39,953 bases of DNA from Methanobacterium bryantii (lineage in GTDB: Archaea > Methanobacteriota > Methanobacteria > Methanobacteriales > Methanobacteriaceae). Position numbers and translations under genes: made by a program. Below the pieces are notes generated by a model. That model saw only the letters and a program-made list of their open reading frames with translations. It searched no databases and was not told where the DNA came from. The stretch lies in contig NZ_LMVM01000007.1 in assembly GCF_002287175.1 (NCBI RefSeq), forward strand, positions 1 through 39,953, given 5' to 3'. Positions 23,675 through 32,805 of the stretch are shown here, one piece after another. Position 1 is the stretch's first letter; each line of letters begins with the position of its first letter.

Positions 23675-24982
23675 ATGAATAATGAAGCATTAGACATGTT
23701 CTGTTACCAGTGTTCCCAAACCGCAAGGGGAACTGGATGTACTGTAAGAGGAGTATGTGGAAAACAACCAACGGTTGCCAGACTTCAAGACAACTTGCTA
23801 TTTGCAATTAAAGGTATATCTGCTTACCTTTACCATGCAAGAGAATTAGGATATACCGACCCTGAAGTAGACGGATTTTTAGAAAGAGGGTTCTATTCAA
23901 CACTGACAAATGTAAATCAAGATGCAAATGAATTTGTAAAAATGGCAGTCGAAGCCGGGAACATGAATATAAAAACAATGCAGCTTCTAAAGAAAGCACA
24001 TATTGAAACATATGGCGAACCTGAACCAACAGAAGTAAGTACTGGAACTAAAAAAGGTCATGCAATAGTAGCAACCGGACACAGCTTAAAAGCATTATAT
24101 GAACTGCTTAAACAAACAGAAGGAACAGGAATAAACGTTTACACTCATTCAGAGCTTCTTCCTGCGCATGGATACCCTGAATTTAAAAAATTCGATCATT
24201 TAGTTGGTCAATTAGGAGGACCTTGGTTTGACCAAAGGACAACATTTACAAAGTACCCTGTCGCAGCCCTTGCCACATCAAATTGTGCTTTAATACCAAC
24301 AGATGCTTACAAGGAAAGAATGTTCACATCAGGAGTTGCACAGTTACCTGGAGTTCAACATATAGAAGGTTACGATTTTACACCATTAATTGAAAAAGCA
24401 AAATCATTACCTGAACTTGAAGAGGAACCTGGAGAAAAAGTATTCACAACTGGATTCGGTGCTTCCACAGTTCTTGCACTAGCACCAAAAATTAAAGAAC
24501 TCGTAGAAGCAGGAAAAATAAGAAGATTCTTTGTTGTAGGTGGATGCGATTCACCATTACAAAAAGCCACTTATTACAGAGAATTTGTAAAAAATTTACC
24601 AGAAGACACAGTTGTACTAACATTAGCCTGTGGCAAATATAGATTCAACGACCTTGTACTTGGAGACATTGAAGGAATACCTAGATTAATAGACTTAGGT
24701 CAATGTAATGATGCAATAGTTGGAATTGACATTGTAGCAGCTTTATCTGAACTATTTGGACTTGAAATAAATGAACTTCCTCTGACTTTTGTTTTAAGCT
24801 GGATGGAACAAAAAGCAGTAGCTATACTGTGGAGTCTACTTGCACTCGGAATTAAAGGAATCTATCTCGGCCCAATTGTACCTGCATGGGTAAACGAAGA
24901 CATTTTAAATGTTCTAGTTGAGAACTATGATATAAAGACATTGGGAGATCCAGTAGAAGATATAAAAACAATCATGGGATAA
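23675..24982 (+). CDS. hcp: hydroxylamine reductase / hybrid cluster protein (Hcp)
   Basis: Hybrid cluster (prismane) protein of 435 residues, one of the shorter Hcp forms found in archaea and clostridia. The N-terminal cluster cysteines are C10, C13, C22 and C28 (FCYQCSQ, GCTVRGVC). Hybrid-cluster ligands are recognisable in VGGCDSP, TLACGKYRF, GQCNDA and the later Glu-containing stretches. Hcp reduces hydroxylamine and nitric oxide and protects anaerobes from nitrosative stress. The ATG 23675 follows AAAGGTGGT. The sirohaem protein before it shares a promoter motif, and a cupin follows with its own ribosome binding site, so these form a stress-response group. Confidence 0.96.
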   Translation: MNNEALDMFCYQCSQTARGTGCTVRGVCGKQPTVARLQDNLLFAIKGISAYLYHARELGYTDPEVDGFLERGFYSTLTNVNQDANEFVKMAVEAGNMNIKTMQLLKKAHIETYGEPEPTEVSTGTKKGHAIVATGHSLKALYELLKQTEGTGINVYTHSELLPAHGYPEFKKFDHLVGQLGGPWFDQRTTFTKYPVAALATSNCALIPTDAYKERMFTSGVAQLPGVQHIEGYDFTPLIEKAKSLPELEEEPGEKVFTTGFGASTVLALAPKIKELVEAGKIRRFFVVGGCDSPLQKATYYREFVKNLPEDTVVLTLACGKYRFNDLVLGDIEGIPRLIDLGQCNDAIVGIDIVAALSELFGLEINELPLTFVLSWMEQKAVAILWSLLALGIKGIYLGPIVPAWVNEDILNVLVENYDIKTLGDPVEDIKTIMG

Positions 24983-25019
24983 TATCCCTATTTTATTTAT
25001 TTTTAGGAGGTTCTGAGTT

Positions 25020-25338
25020 ATGAACGAACTTATTTCAAAAGTTTTAAAAATAGAGGATTTAATTGACTATCAAGAAAAATCTGTAGTCAGCAGGGAAATC
25101 ATAAAAAAGATACAGGAACTGTGACAATATTTGCTTTTGATAAAGGCGAAGGTTTAAGCGAACACGCTGCTCCATTTGATGCATGGTTCAAATTATTGAT
25201 GGTGAAGCTGAAATCACTATTTCAGGTAAGAAAAATCTTTTAAGTAAAGGAGATATGGTTATAATGCCTTCAAATGAGCCACATGCACTTAAAGCCATCG
25301 AAAAATACAAAATGATACTTACAATGATACGATCTTAA
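25020..25338 (+). pseudogene. cupin-domain protein, two apparent frameshifts
   Basis: Begins at ATG 25020 after a perfect AGGAGG, 37 bases beyond hcp. The first frame ends at 25124. Adding one A to the A6 run at 25103-25108 and one A near 25183 restores a continuous cupin of about 106 residues. Cupin motifs after repair are GEGLSEHAAPFDAMVQIIDGE (about 44-64) and NLLSKGDMVIMPSNEPHA (about 72-90), the usual pair around a metal site. Small cupins next to hcp are common. Two missing bases of the same kind in 320 bases favour sequence error; otherwise it is a decayed gene. Confidence 0.78.
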
Positions 25339-26288
25339 AAGTTAACCATTTTTATTAGAGCATTCTGGAGCTAGTCATTTATTGGAGATGGAGTATAATG
25401 ATATTATAATGTTTTTAAACTTATTTTTTTAAGATTAGATTATTTTAAATATTTACCAGATAATTAGTGATGTTAAAGTTGCTAGTAATTCAAAATAAGA
25501 CATTAGTACCGTTCTTCAAGTTAATTGAATGTGATTAATTATTCAGATAATCCAAAAAATGTATAAATTATTATATACTTATCCTTAATTAATTTAAAAA
25601 TACTACCTCCAGTACTAAAAAATTCCAAATCTGCCTCCTGGACACTTAAGATAAGAATAAAGTGTCCAGGTACACCTTGAGGTTTGCTTTCAAAACTAGT
25701 AAAATTAATAAGTTTAACTAAAATATAGTTTATTTTACAATACTCTTAAGCAATTAATTAGCTTCAAAAAGAGATGCATATTTAAACACTGAATAAAATA
25801 CCCTATGTCCAGAGAAAATGTTAATGACTCATTAATAATAATTTGATTTATACTTTCATTTTTATGAATATGTGCAAAAGCATACATGTTACATCATTCT
25901 TCCTTTATTTTTCCAATAATAACGTACTAAATAAATAATTTAATTAGTAATTCAAGGTTTAATGGATTATAGAAATTATGTTTATTTACAATGACTTATC
26001 AAAATTTCTTCTGTTTTGTTGCAACATATAAGTTAACATAATTAATTTAATTCTCAAATTCTCTTATCCTCATTAAAAATATTTATTCTATTCAATAGAA
26101 TCAAAAAATTATTATTAATAAAAAATAATAATTAATAATAAGTGATAATGATCTAAAAATAGTATTTAAAACGAATTTTTCTAAAAATAAGACAAAAAAG
26201 TACTTTTGGAGCGTAAAAATAGTTAAAAAGGTATGGATAAAGAAAAATTAAGTTGATTAACACTTATTCGAAGTTAGAGTCGTTCAAA
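25339..26288. other. long AT-rich intergenic region before the histidine kinase
   Basis: No gene is visible in about 950 bases. The one clear structure is a perfect 11-bp hairpin CCTGGACACTT/AAGTGTCCAGG at 25637-25647/25660-25670. TTTTTTT runs near 25422 may terminate the hcp-cupin transcript. The kinase promoter is probably near 26160-26235. Confidence 0.5.
25637..25670. repeat. perfect 11-bp inverted repeat
   Basis: CCTGGACACTT (25637-25647) and AAGTGTCCAGG (25660-25670) with a 12-base loop. It is GC-richer than its surroundings. Possible terminator, small RNA or remnant of a mobile-element end. Confidence 0.55.
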
Positions 26289-29200
26289 ATGAAGGGTGAA
26301 AATAAGATTGAAGAACAGCTTATTGATGAATTAGAAAGTTTGCGTCGAAGGATTGCTGAACTTGAAAAATCAGAAGCTGATCTTAAACAGGTAGAAGAGG
26401 CGCTGAGGGAAAGTGAAGAGCGGTATCGAGTATTATATGATGATAATCCTTCCATGTATTTTACTGTGGATATGAAAGGTATAATAGCATCTGTTAATCG
26501 TTTTGGGGCTGAAAGACTTGGCTATATGCCCCATGAGTTGATTGGCCAATCAATGATATTAAAAGTGTTTTACGAAAAAGACAGAGAATTCGCGGCACAA
26601 AACTTAAGATATTCCTTGGAAAATTATGGGCAAGTGTTTCAGTGGGAACAACGCAAAATGCGCAAGGACGGCAGCATAATATGGGTAGAAGAAACAGCCC
26701 GTGCCATGAAAGGATTAAATGGGAAAATTGTTGTTTTTATTGTATGTGCAGACATTACAGAACGTAAAAAGGCAGGAAAAGAGCTATTGGAAAGTGAGGA
26801 GAAATTCCGTAAACTTTTCAATAAAGCAGACGATATCATTACATTATCCATGTTACAGGAAAATATGATGCCTGGACGATTTATTGAAGTAAATAAGGCT
26901 GCAATTCAAAAATTAGGCTATAGTACTGATGAATTTTTAAATATGACTCCTAATGATATAGTCCATCCAGATGTACCAGTTTCTGTATCAGAAGTAGCAT
27001 CAGAAATGCTAAAAAATGGACATTCAAGGCATGAAAGTATCTTGGTAACTAAGGATGGCTCTAAAATACCTGTTGAAGTTCTCACGCATTTTTTCAAGCT
27101 CAGAGGGAAAGATGTAATCCTTGCAATTTCCCGTGATATTGCGGAACGTAAAAAAGCTGAAGAGAAAATCAGCAGATTAGCAGACATTGTAGAGTCATCA
27201 GATGATGCAATAATCAGCCAAACATTTGATGGAATTATAACAACTTGGAATAAAGGCGCGGAAAAAATATATGGTTATTCAGCTCATGAAATGATTGGAA
27301 AATATGTATACATTTTATTTGATCCCTCCCAGTACGAAAAAGTAGAAAGAAGCATGAATAAAATTAAAAGAGGGGAGAAGATAGCTCATTATGAAGCCAA
27401 GAGAACGAGAAACGATGGTAAAGAAATATATGTATCAGCAAATCTGTCTCCTATCAAAAACCCTGAAGGACAAATTACTGGAATATCAGTAATTGCAAGA
27501 GATATTACTGAGCATAAAAAAATGGAAGAAACTTTAAAAGAAAGTGAGGAAAAATTCCGCGAAATATTCAATAGTGTAAATGATGTTATGGTCTTATCTG
27601 AAGTTAAAGAAAATGGAATGCCTGGACAGTTTATTGAGGTAAATAATGCTACAATTAAAAAATTGGGTTATAATAGGGACAAATTACTTAATATGGCGCC
27701 TACAGATTTATTCACGCCAGATAGTCAGGCTAAAATACCTCAAATTGCGATAGAACTTCAGAAAAAAGGATATGTTACATTTGAATCAGTCAGTATAACT
27801 AAAGATAGAAGAGAAATACCTGTTGATGTTAGTGTGCATTTTTTCAAGCTTAGAGGAGAAGATGTTGCCATTGCAATTGCTCATGATATTACAGAACGTA
27901 AAGAAGCAGAAAAAGAATTATTTGAAAGTGAACAAAAGTATAAGACTCTTTTTAATTCAACACCAGATTATACGATACTTGTGGGAGTAGATGGTAATTT
28001 AATGGATGTAAATGGGGCGGCACAAGAAGTCACTGGATTATCAGAGGAAAATTTAGTTGGCAAGAATTTTACAGAGCTTGAAATATTGCTTGGTGAAGAA
28101 ATGCATTTACATATAGAAAAAGTTTCTCAGATTTTGAAAGGAAGAACCGTTAAACCATATGAATCAAAATTTATCGATAAAAATGGCGAAACACATTATG
28201 TTGAAACCTATTTAAAACCATTGAAAAAAAATGGTAAATTATTTGCTTTTGATGTGATAGCTCATGATATTACAAAACGCAAAAAAGCAGAAGACGCATT
28301 AAAGGAAAGTGAGGCAAAATTCCGTGGGATTTTTAATCAGGCGGATGATATGATTAGTTTAATGAATATTGGTGAGGATTGCAAGTCTGCACGGTATATT
28401 GAGGTAAATGAAGTAGGAATTAAAAGATTGGGTTATAGTAGGGAAGAATTACTTAATATGGGTCCTTGTAAGATAGATGAGGGGTCTAAAACATCAAATC
28501 GTATAGAAAAACTCATGAGAGATGGGCGTGCTCGATTTGAGACAGTTCATGTTTCTAAAGATGGAAATAGGATACCTGTAGATGTTAATATTCAATTTAT
28601 AGATTATGATGGAAAGAGAGCCGCTCTTGAAATTGTTCGTGATATTACCGAAAGTAAAAAGGCAGAAAAAGAAATCAAACGAAGTAACCGGATATTAAAT
28701 GGAATCACCCAAATATTCAGGGAAGCTTTAACTGCTGAAACCGAGGAAAAGCTTGGTAAAACCTGCCTTAATGTCTGTGAAGAAGTTACTGGCAGTAAAT
28801 TTGGTTTTATTTGTGAAGTGAATGAAGAAGGAACCCTGGATACAACTGCAATTAGTGATCCTGGCTGGAGTGAATGTAAAATGCCTCAATCCGATGCAGT
28901 TAAATTTATTAAGGGCATGAAGATACATGGACTTTATGGAGGGGCAGTAAAGCTTGAAAAACCAGTTTTAACCAATGATCCTGCATCATATCCCGATAGC
29001 ATTGGAACTCCTGAAGGTCATCCCCTTATAACAGCTTATCTTGGATTTCCACTGAAATATGGTGATAAAGTTATAGGAGTTATTGGCTTAGCAAATAAAA
29101 AGGGAGGATACACTCTTGAAGATCAGGAATCAGTAGAGATATTGTCTGTGGCAATTGTAGAGGCACTTATGAGTTTCAGATCAAGGAATGCAGTAATAGA

Positions 29201-29921
29201 ATACAGAGATCAGCTTGAAGAAACAGTAAAAGAATTAGAACGTTCAAATTATGAATTGCAAAGCTTTGCTTATATTACAAGTCATGATTTGCAAGAACCA
29301 TTGCGTACTATTGCCAGTTTTGCTCAGCTTATTGAAAGGCGTTATAAAGGTAAATTAGACCCTGATGCTGATGAATTCATAGACTTCATGGTTGATGGAG
29401 CATCCAGAATGAAAAAGATGATTCAGGGTTTGCTTGATTATTCTCGTGTTGGCACTCGTGGCCATGAATTTAGGGAATTTAAGGCTGAAACTGCTTTAAG
29501 TTATGCTTTAAATAATTTAGGAACTGCAATTAGTGAAGTTAATGCTGAAATAACGAGTGATCCACTTCCAGTAGTTTTAGCAGATGAAGATCAAATTATA
29601 CGTGTATTTCAGAATTTAATAGGAAATGCAATAAAATTCCGCAGGGAAGGAGTAACACCTAAAATCCATGTGTCAGTTAAGAGAAAACATAATGAGTATG
29701 TTTTTTCAGTTAGTGATAATGGAATTGGGTTAGAAGAGCAATACAGTGATAAAATTTTTGAAGTATTCAAGCGATTACATGCTATTGGGGAGTATCAAGG
29801 TGCAGGAATTGGATTGGCAATTGTTAAAAGAATTATTGATCGTCATGGCGGACGTATTTGGGTTAAATCTGAACTGGGCAAGGGTTCGACTTTTTATTTT
29901 ACAATATCTATTTCTGAATAA
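26289..29921 (+). CDS. multi-PAS, GAF sensor histidine kinase
   Basis: Cytosolic sensor kinase of about 1210 residues with no transmembrane segment. After a coiled coil (about 1-45) come six PAS domains in series, each ending with a DITERKKAE-like linker, then a GAF domain (about 800-965), a HisKA region with the phospho-acceptor H999 (ITSHDLQEPLR), and a HATPase domain with N box (QNLIGNAIKF), G1 (DNGIGL) and G2 (GAGIGLAI). PAS 2, 4 and 6 resemble one another closely (IEVN...LGY...LLNM), which suggests internal duplication. I prefer ATG 26289, whose product starts MKGENKIEEQLI; TTG 26253 is in frame. No response regulator gene is adjacent. Confidence 0.93.
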   Translation: MKGENKIEEQLIDELESLRRRIAELEKSEADLKQVEEALRESEERYRVLYDDNPSMYFTVDMKGIIASVNRFGAERLGYMPHELIGQSMILKVFYEKDREFAAQNLRYSLENYGQVFQWEQRKMRKDGSIIWVEETARAMKGLNGKIVVFIVCADITERKKAGKELLESEEKFRKLFNKADDIITLSMLQENMMPGRFIEVNKAAIQKLGYSTDEFLNMTPNDIVHPDVPVSVSEVASEMLKNGHSRHESILVTKDGSKIPVEVLTHFFKLRGKDVILAISRDIAERKKAEEKISRLADIVESSDDAIISQTFDGIITTWNKGAEKIYGYSAHEMIGKYVYILFDPSQYEKVERSMNKIKRGEKIAHYEAKRTRNDGKEIYVSANLSPIKNPEGQITGISVIARDITEHKKMEETLKESEEKFREIFNSVNDVMVLSEVKENGMPGQFIEVNNATIKKLGYNRDKLLNMAPTDLFTPDSQAKIPQIAIELQKKGYVTFESVSITKDRREIPVDVSVHFFKLRGEDVAIAIAHDITERKEAEKELFESEQKYKTLFNSTPDYTILVGVDGNLMDVNGAAQEVTGLSEENLVGKNFTELEILLGEEMHLHIEKVSQILKGRTVKPYESKFIDKNGETHYVETYLKPLKKNGKLFAFDVIAHDITKRKKAEDALKESEAKFRGIFNQADDMISLMNIGEDCKSARYIEVNEVGIKRLGYSREELLNMGPCKIDEGSKTSNRIEKLMRDGRARFETVHVSKDGNRIPVDVNIQFIDYDGKRAALEIVRDITESKKAEKEIKRSNRILNGITQIFREALTAETEEKLGKTCLNVCEEVTGSKFGFICEVNEEGTLDTTAISDPGWSECKMPQSDAVKFIKGMKIHGLYGGAVKLEKPVLTNDPASYPDSIGTPEGHPLITAYLGFPLKYGDKVIGVIGLANKKGGYTLEDQESVEILSVAIVEALMSFRSRNAVIEYRDQLEETVKELERSNYELQSFAYITSHDLQEPLRTIASFAQLIERRYKGKLDPDADEFIDFMVDGASRMKKMIQGLLDYSRVGTRGHEFREFKAETALSYALNNLGTAISEVNAEITSDPLPVVLADEDQIIRVFQNLIGNAIKFRREGVTPKIHVSVKRKHNEYVFSVSDNGIGLEEQYSDKIFEVFKRLHAIGEYQGAGIGLAIVKRIIDRHGGRIWVKSELGKGSTFYFTISISE

Positions 29922-30089
29922 TAATTTTAGAAAGCCGGTATAATTTTTACATTCCATTTATAAGTGAATATCATCATATTAAACTGGTATTATGCATTAT
30001 TAATGAATAATAAAGTATTATAATCAAATAAGCTTAAAACAAAATATGTATATAACTTTAAAAATTTATAGCAATAGTTATAAGAAATT

Positions 30090-30386
30090 ATGGGTGAAAA
30101 ATTGGCAAAGGTACTAATTAAAAGACGAATCCATGATTATGATAAATGGAAGTCAGCATTTGACGGATTCTCCGCTGATAGAAAAGCTAATGGATCAAAA
30201 GGAGGTTTAATACTTCATGACTCAGACGATCCTAGGCTAATCTATATTTTATGAGAATGGGATGATTTGGATAAGGCTCGGAAGTTTTATGAACCGCAAA
30301 GTCATAAAAAGAGATTCGAAAAAGGTGGAGCTGCAATAGAGCCAGAAATTTATTTTATCGAGGAAGTAGAGGAAACTTCTTACTAG
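30090..30386 (+). pseudogene. paralogue of the dimeric-barrel protein, interrupted by TGA
   Basis: Translation gives about 98 residues collinear with the gene at 22425-22706 (shared YDKWKSxFD, NGSKG, ARKFYEP and the IEPEIYF end). An in-frame TGA at 30252-30254 interrupts it where the paralogue has Leu, one base from TTA. Reading frame and composition are otherwise intact, so this is a young nonsense mutation or a base-call error. The start could be ATG 30090 or TTG 30102; the latter aligns with the paralogue's Met and has GGGTGA upstream. Selenocysteine is unlikely because the paralogue has Leu there. Confidence 0.75.
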
Positions 30387-30488
30387 AAAATAGGCAAAAA
30401 ATACAATATAATGGAAATATATGAGAAAAACTAGTGCTTTCCGATGTTCTGTAAAATTTACATATAAAATGCCATAGGAGATAATATT

Positions 30489-30651
30489 ATGAAAAAATAC
30501 CGATGTATAGTGTGCTACTATGTATATGACCCCCCAAAAAGGAGACCCTGATAACGAAATAAACCCAGGAACTGCTTTTGAAGACCTACCAGATGAGTGG
30601 ATTTGTCCATTATGTGGAGTAGGTAAAGATCAGTTTGAACCAATAGAATAA
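30489..30651 (+). pseudogene. rubredoxin, frameshifted in a C6 run
   Basis: Starts at ATG 30489 after GGAG with the first iron-binding pair in YRCIVCYYVYD. The frame breaks at CCCCCC (30530-30535); removing one C gives a normal 53-residue rubredoxin with NPGTAFEDLPDEW and the second pair CPLCGVGKDQFE. Rubredoxins carry electrons in anaerobic oxygen and superoxide defence. The first pair has Tyr where Gly is usual (CxxCYY rather than CxxCGY). The neighbours are all redox-stress genes. I consider the frameshift probably a sequencing error. Confidence 0.82.
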
Positions 30652-30683
30652 GATCTTAAAACTTTGTAAATTAAGTGATTTTA

Positions 30684-30857
30684 ATGAATAATAGCTGTAA
30701 ACCGGATAAATTAAAAGGTAGGGGTTGTGGATGTTCAAGTTCATTAAATATTGGAAAAGCTTCATCAGTTAATACAGCGACTTGTAAAAAATGTGGTAGG
30801 ACATTCAGGACTAACAGAAAAATTGATATTTGTTTTGAGTGTGAATTTAAAAATTAA
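30684..30857 (+). CDS. small zinc-ribbon protein (CxKCGxxFxTNR family), member 1
   Basis: Protein of 57 residues with an N-terminal GCGCSSSLNIG and the C-terminal block CKKCGRTFRTNRKIDICFECE, a four-cysteine zinc ribbon with two CxxC pairs about 16 residues apart. It matches members at 33898-34092 and 37009-37260. The start is ATG 30684 after AAGTGAT; the in-frame GTG 30675 lies inside that site. It may bind nucleic acid or a protein partner. I do not recognise a named family. Confidence 0.7.
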   Translation: MNNSCKPDKLKGRGCGCSSSLNIGKASSVNTATCKKCGRTFRTNRKIDICFECEFKN

Positions 30858-30903
30858 TGAAACTAATAAAAGGAGTAATGAATATTTTTGGTGGATAATA
30901 GTC

Positions 30904-31721
30904 ATGAAAAGAGATGTTATCAAAATCAATGAAGAAAAATGTACTGGCTGTGGTGAATGTATTCCCGGATGCCTGAAGGGGCATTGCAAGCAATTGATGG
31001 AAAAGCAAGACTTATAAGTGATTTATTTTGTGATGGTTTAGGCGCTTGCATTGGAAATTGTCCGCAGGGCGCTATTGAAGTTGAGCAAAGAGAAGCTGAA
31101 CCTTATGATGAATATAAAGTCATGGAAAATGTTATAAAAGCGGGTCCAAATGTAATTAAGGCCCATTTAAAACACTTAAATGATCATAACCAAAATGAGT
31201 ATTTAAATCAGGCTATTGACTTTTTAAATAGAAATAGTTTGGAAGTTCCTGATTATGAAGGAGAAAATGAATCTCAATGTGGTTGTCCGGGCTCAATGAT
31301 GAGAGATCTAAGTGGAAGGAGATCTAAAAGTGGTAATGAACCACAGGTTTTAAGTGCCGAGCTTAGAAACTGGCCAGTACAATTACAGCTTTTAAACCCA
31401 AATGTGCCTTATTTAAGAAATGCAGATTTAGTGATTGCAGCTGATTGTGCACCTTTTGCTTATCCTAATTTCCATCAAAGGTTTTTAAAAGATAAAGTTT
31501 TAATTATTTTCTGCCCTAAGCTTGATAAAACTATAGAACAGTATGTAGATAAATTAGCTGAAATTTTTAAAAAACAAGATATAAAATCAATCACTATTGT
31601 ACATATGGAGGTTCCATGCTGTTCAGGTATTGAAGTTATAGTAAAAAGAGCATTAGAAAAGGCTCAAAAGAACATAATAATTAAAGATTATACTATTTCA
31701 ATAGCAGGTGAAATAATATAA
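30904..31721 (+). pseudogene. 2[4Fe-4S] iron-sulfur protein, frameshifted near its start
   Basis: The N-terminal ferredoxin domain starts at ATG 30904 (GGTGGAT upstream) with CTGCGECIPGC, and the frame breaks right after. Adding one C at 30972-30973 gives CPEGALQAIDGKARLI and continues to 31721 as a protein of about 272 residues. A second cluster motif is CDGLGACIGNCPQGAI. The C-terminal region (from about 130) contains CGCPG, ADCAPFAYP and EVPCCSG, typical of a family of Fe-S proteins found near Hcp and cupins in strict anaerobes. The exact reaction is unknown. Frameshift by sequencing error is likely. Confidence 0.8.
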
Positions 31722-31745
31722 TAAATTACTTTTTTCTTTTAAATT

Positions 31746-32492
31746 TTAATAGTAATGTTTGAAGAGATTCATTGTCCAAACTAAATTATATAGGTCTGCT
31801 ATTGTTTCTACAAATTCTGAGTACTGGTTCCATACGCCAATTGCTGTTTGTGATATTACAACTCCATCATTAAATTTAGAAAATATTAGCATCATTTCTT
31901 TTTTATCACGTATTATTGCTTTTATAAATGGTATTTGAAAAGTTTTGATTTCACAATCTAATCCATTTAAACCTTTAGATATGTCTATTTTTTCTCCATC
32001 AGTGATATTATAGGGTGCCGCTATTATTCTGGCTTGAATTCCTTTTCTTAAAGATTTATTTAAAGCGTTATTTAACTGTTCAATTTCATTTTGGAACATA
32101 AATCCTGATGCAATGTGCAATGAATTTTTAGCACGTCCAATGATTTCAATTTCTTTTTTTACAATTTTATCTGCTCCATAAATTAACCAAATAGGAGCCT
32201 GTGATTTGGGTATCTGGTTTTCATAAATGGTTTTAACCTCTGATTCAGCTTCATCAAGTTCTTCCTTAATCTTAATTCTGGATTTTTCAAAAATATCCTG
32301 AGGAGGTACTACACTATATTTTAATGGTTTTCCCCTTGTAATTTCAATAAATCCTTTTTTTGCAAGGCTTCTAAGAACCTCATATATTTTAGATTGAGGC
32401 ACACCTGAAGTTTCACTGATCTCTAAAGCAGTAGCCGAAATAAAAGAGGCTAAGGACAAATAAGCTTTAGATTCATATTCTGTAAGTCCCAT
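31746..32492 (-). CDS. TrmB-family transcriptional regulator
   Basis: Protein of 248 residues with an N-terminal winged helix (LTEYESKAYLSLASF ... SGVPQSKIYEVLRSLAKKGFI, about 3-49), the hallmark of TrmB. A coiled coil (about 68-90) and a C-terminal effector region follow (IYGADKIVKKEIEIIGRAKNSLHIAS). TrmB proteins usually sense sugars, but many methanogen members respond to redox or metals. The frame is open 13 codons upstream to an ATT (32531) that follows GGGAGG at ideal distance and adds the usual pre-helix (KQATINALKTMG). The true start may therefore be that ATT or be masked by an indel. Confidence 0.88.
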   Translation of the reverse strand: MGLTEYESKAYLSLASFISATALEISETSGVPQSKIYEVLRSLAKKGFIEITRGKPLKYSVVPPQDIFEKSRIKIKEELDEAESEVKTIYENQIPKSQAPIWLIYGADKIVKKEIEIIGRAKNSLHIASGFMFQNEIEQLNNALNKSLRKGIQARIIAAPYNITDGEKIDISKGLNGLDCEIKTFQIPFIKAIIRDKKEMMLIFSKFNDGVVISQTAIGVWNQYSEFVETIADLYNLVWTMNLFKHYY

Positions 32493-32690
32493 TGTTTTAA
32501 GGGCATTTATTGTGGCTTGTTTTATTGGAATAAAAAATCCTCCCTTATTTTTTCATTTTATACTTATTTAGTGAAAAAATATTTAAATATTACGAATGTT
32601 TGACTATATTACAAGAAAAAAATTCAATGGAACAAGTCTAATACAATTATTTTTGGAATTTAGAGTCATTTCAGGATTAGTTTAGCGAAT

Positions 32691-32781
32691 GCTCTCAAAC
32701 ACGAAGCCCTCAAAATCTTCGATTTTTGGGCGTCAAAATTATAAATTTTGACAGTGTTTGGAGCGCAAATCAAAGATTTGC
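32691..32781. promoter_or_regulatory. structured leader before the NapH-like gene
   Basis: Outer stem GCTC-CAAACAC (32691-32702) pairs with GTGTTTG-GAGC (32754-32764) with one bulge. It encloses an imperfect hairpin (CAAAATC TTC GATTTTTG, 32711-32728) and a perfect one (GTCAAAATT ATA AATTTTGAC, 32732-32752). A third perfect hairpin, GCAAATC AAA GATTTGC, follows at 32765-32781. The structure ends about 25 bases before ATG 32806. An mRNA leader with a control function or a mobile palindromic repeat are both possible. Confidence 0.6.
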
Positions 32782-32805
32782 AAGCTCTAAAAAGGAGGTA
32801 ATTAA

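Noticed and set aside
25339..26288. Hidden gene in the 950-base gap
   Set aside because: All frames are closed by frequent stops, and no family-like peptide appears even when single-base indels are allowed.
30252..30254. Selenocysteine or read-through codon in the barrel paralogue
   Set aside because: The sister gene has Leu at this position, so a nonsense substitution is simpler. No selenocysteine insertion element was seen.
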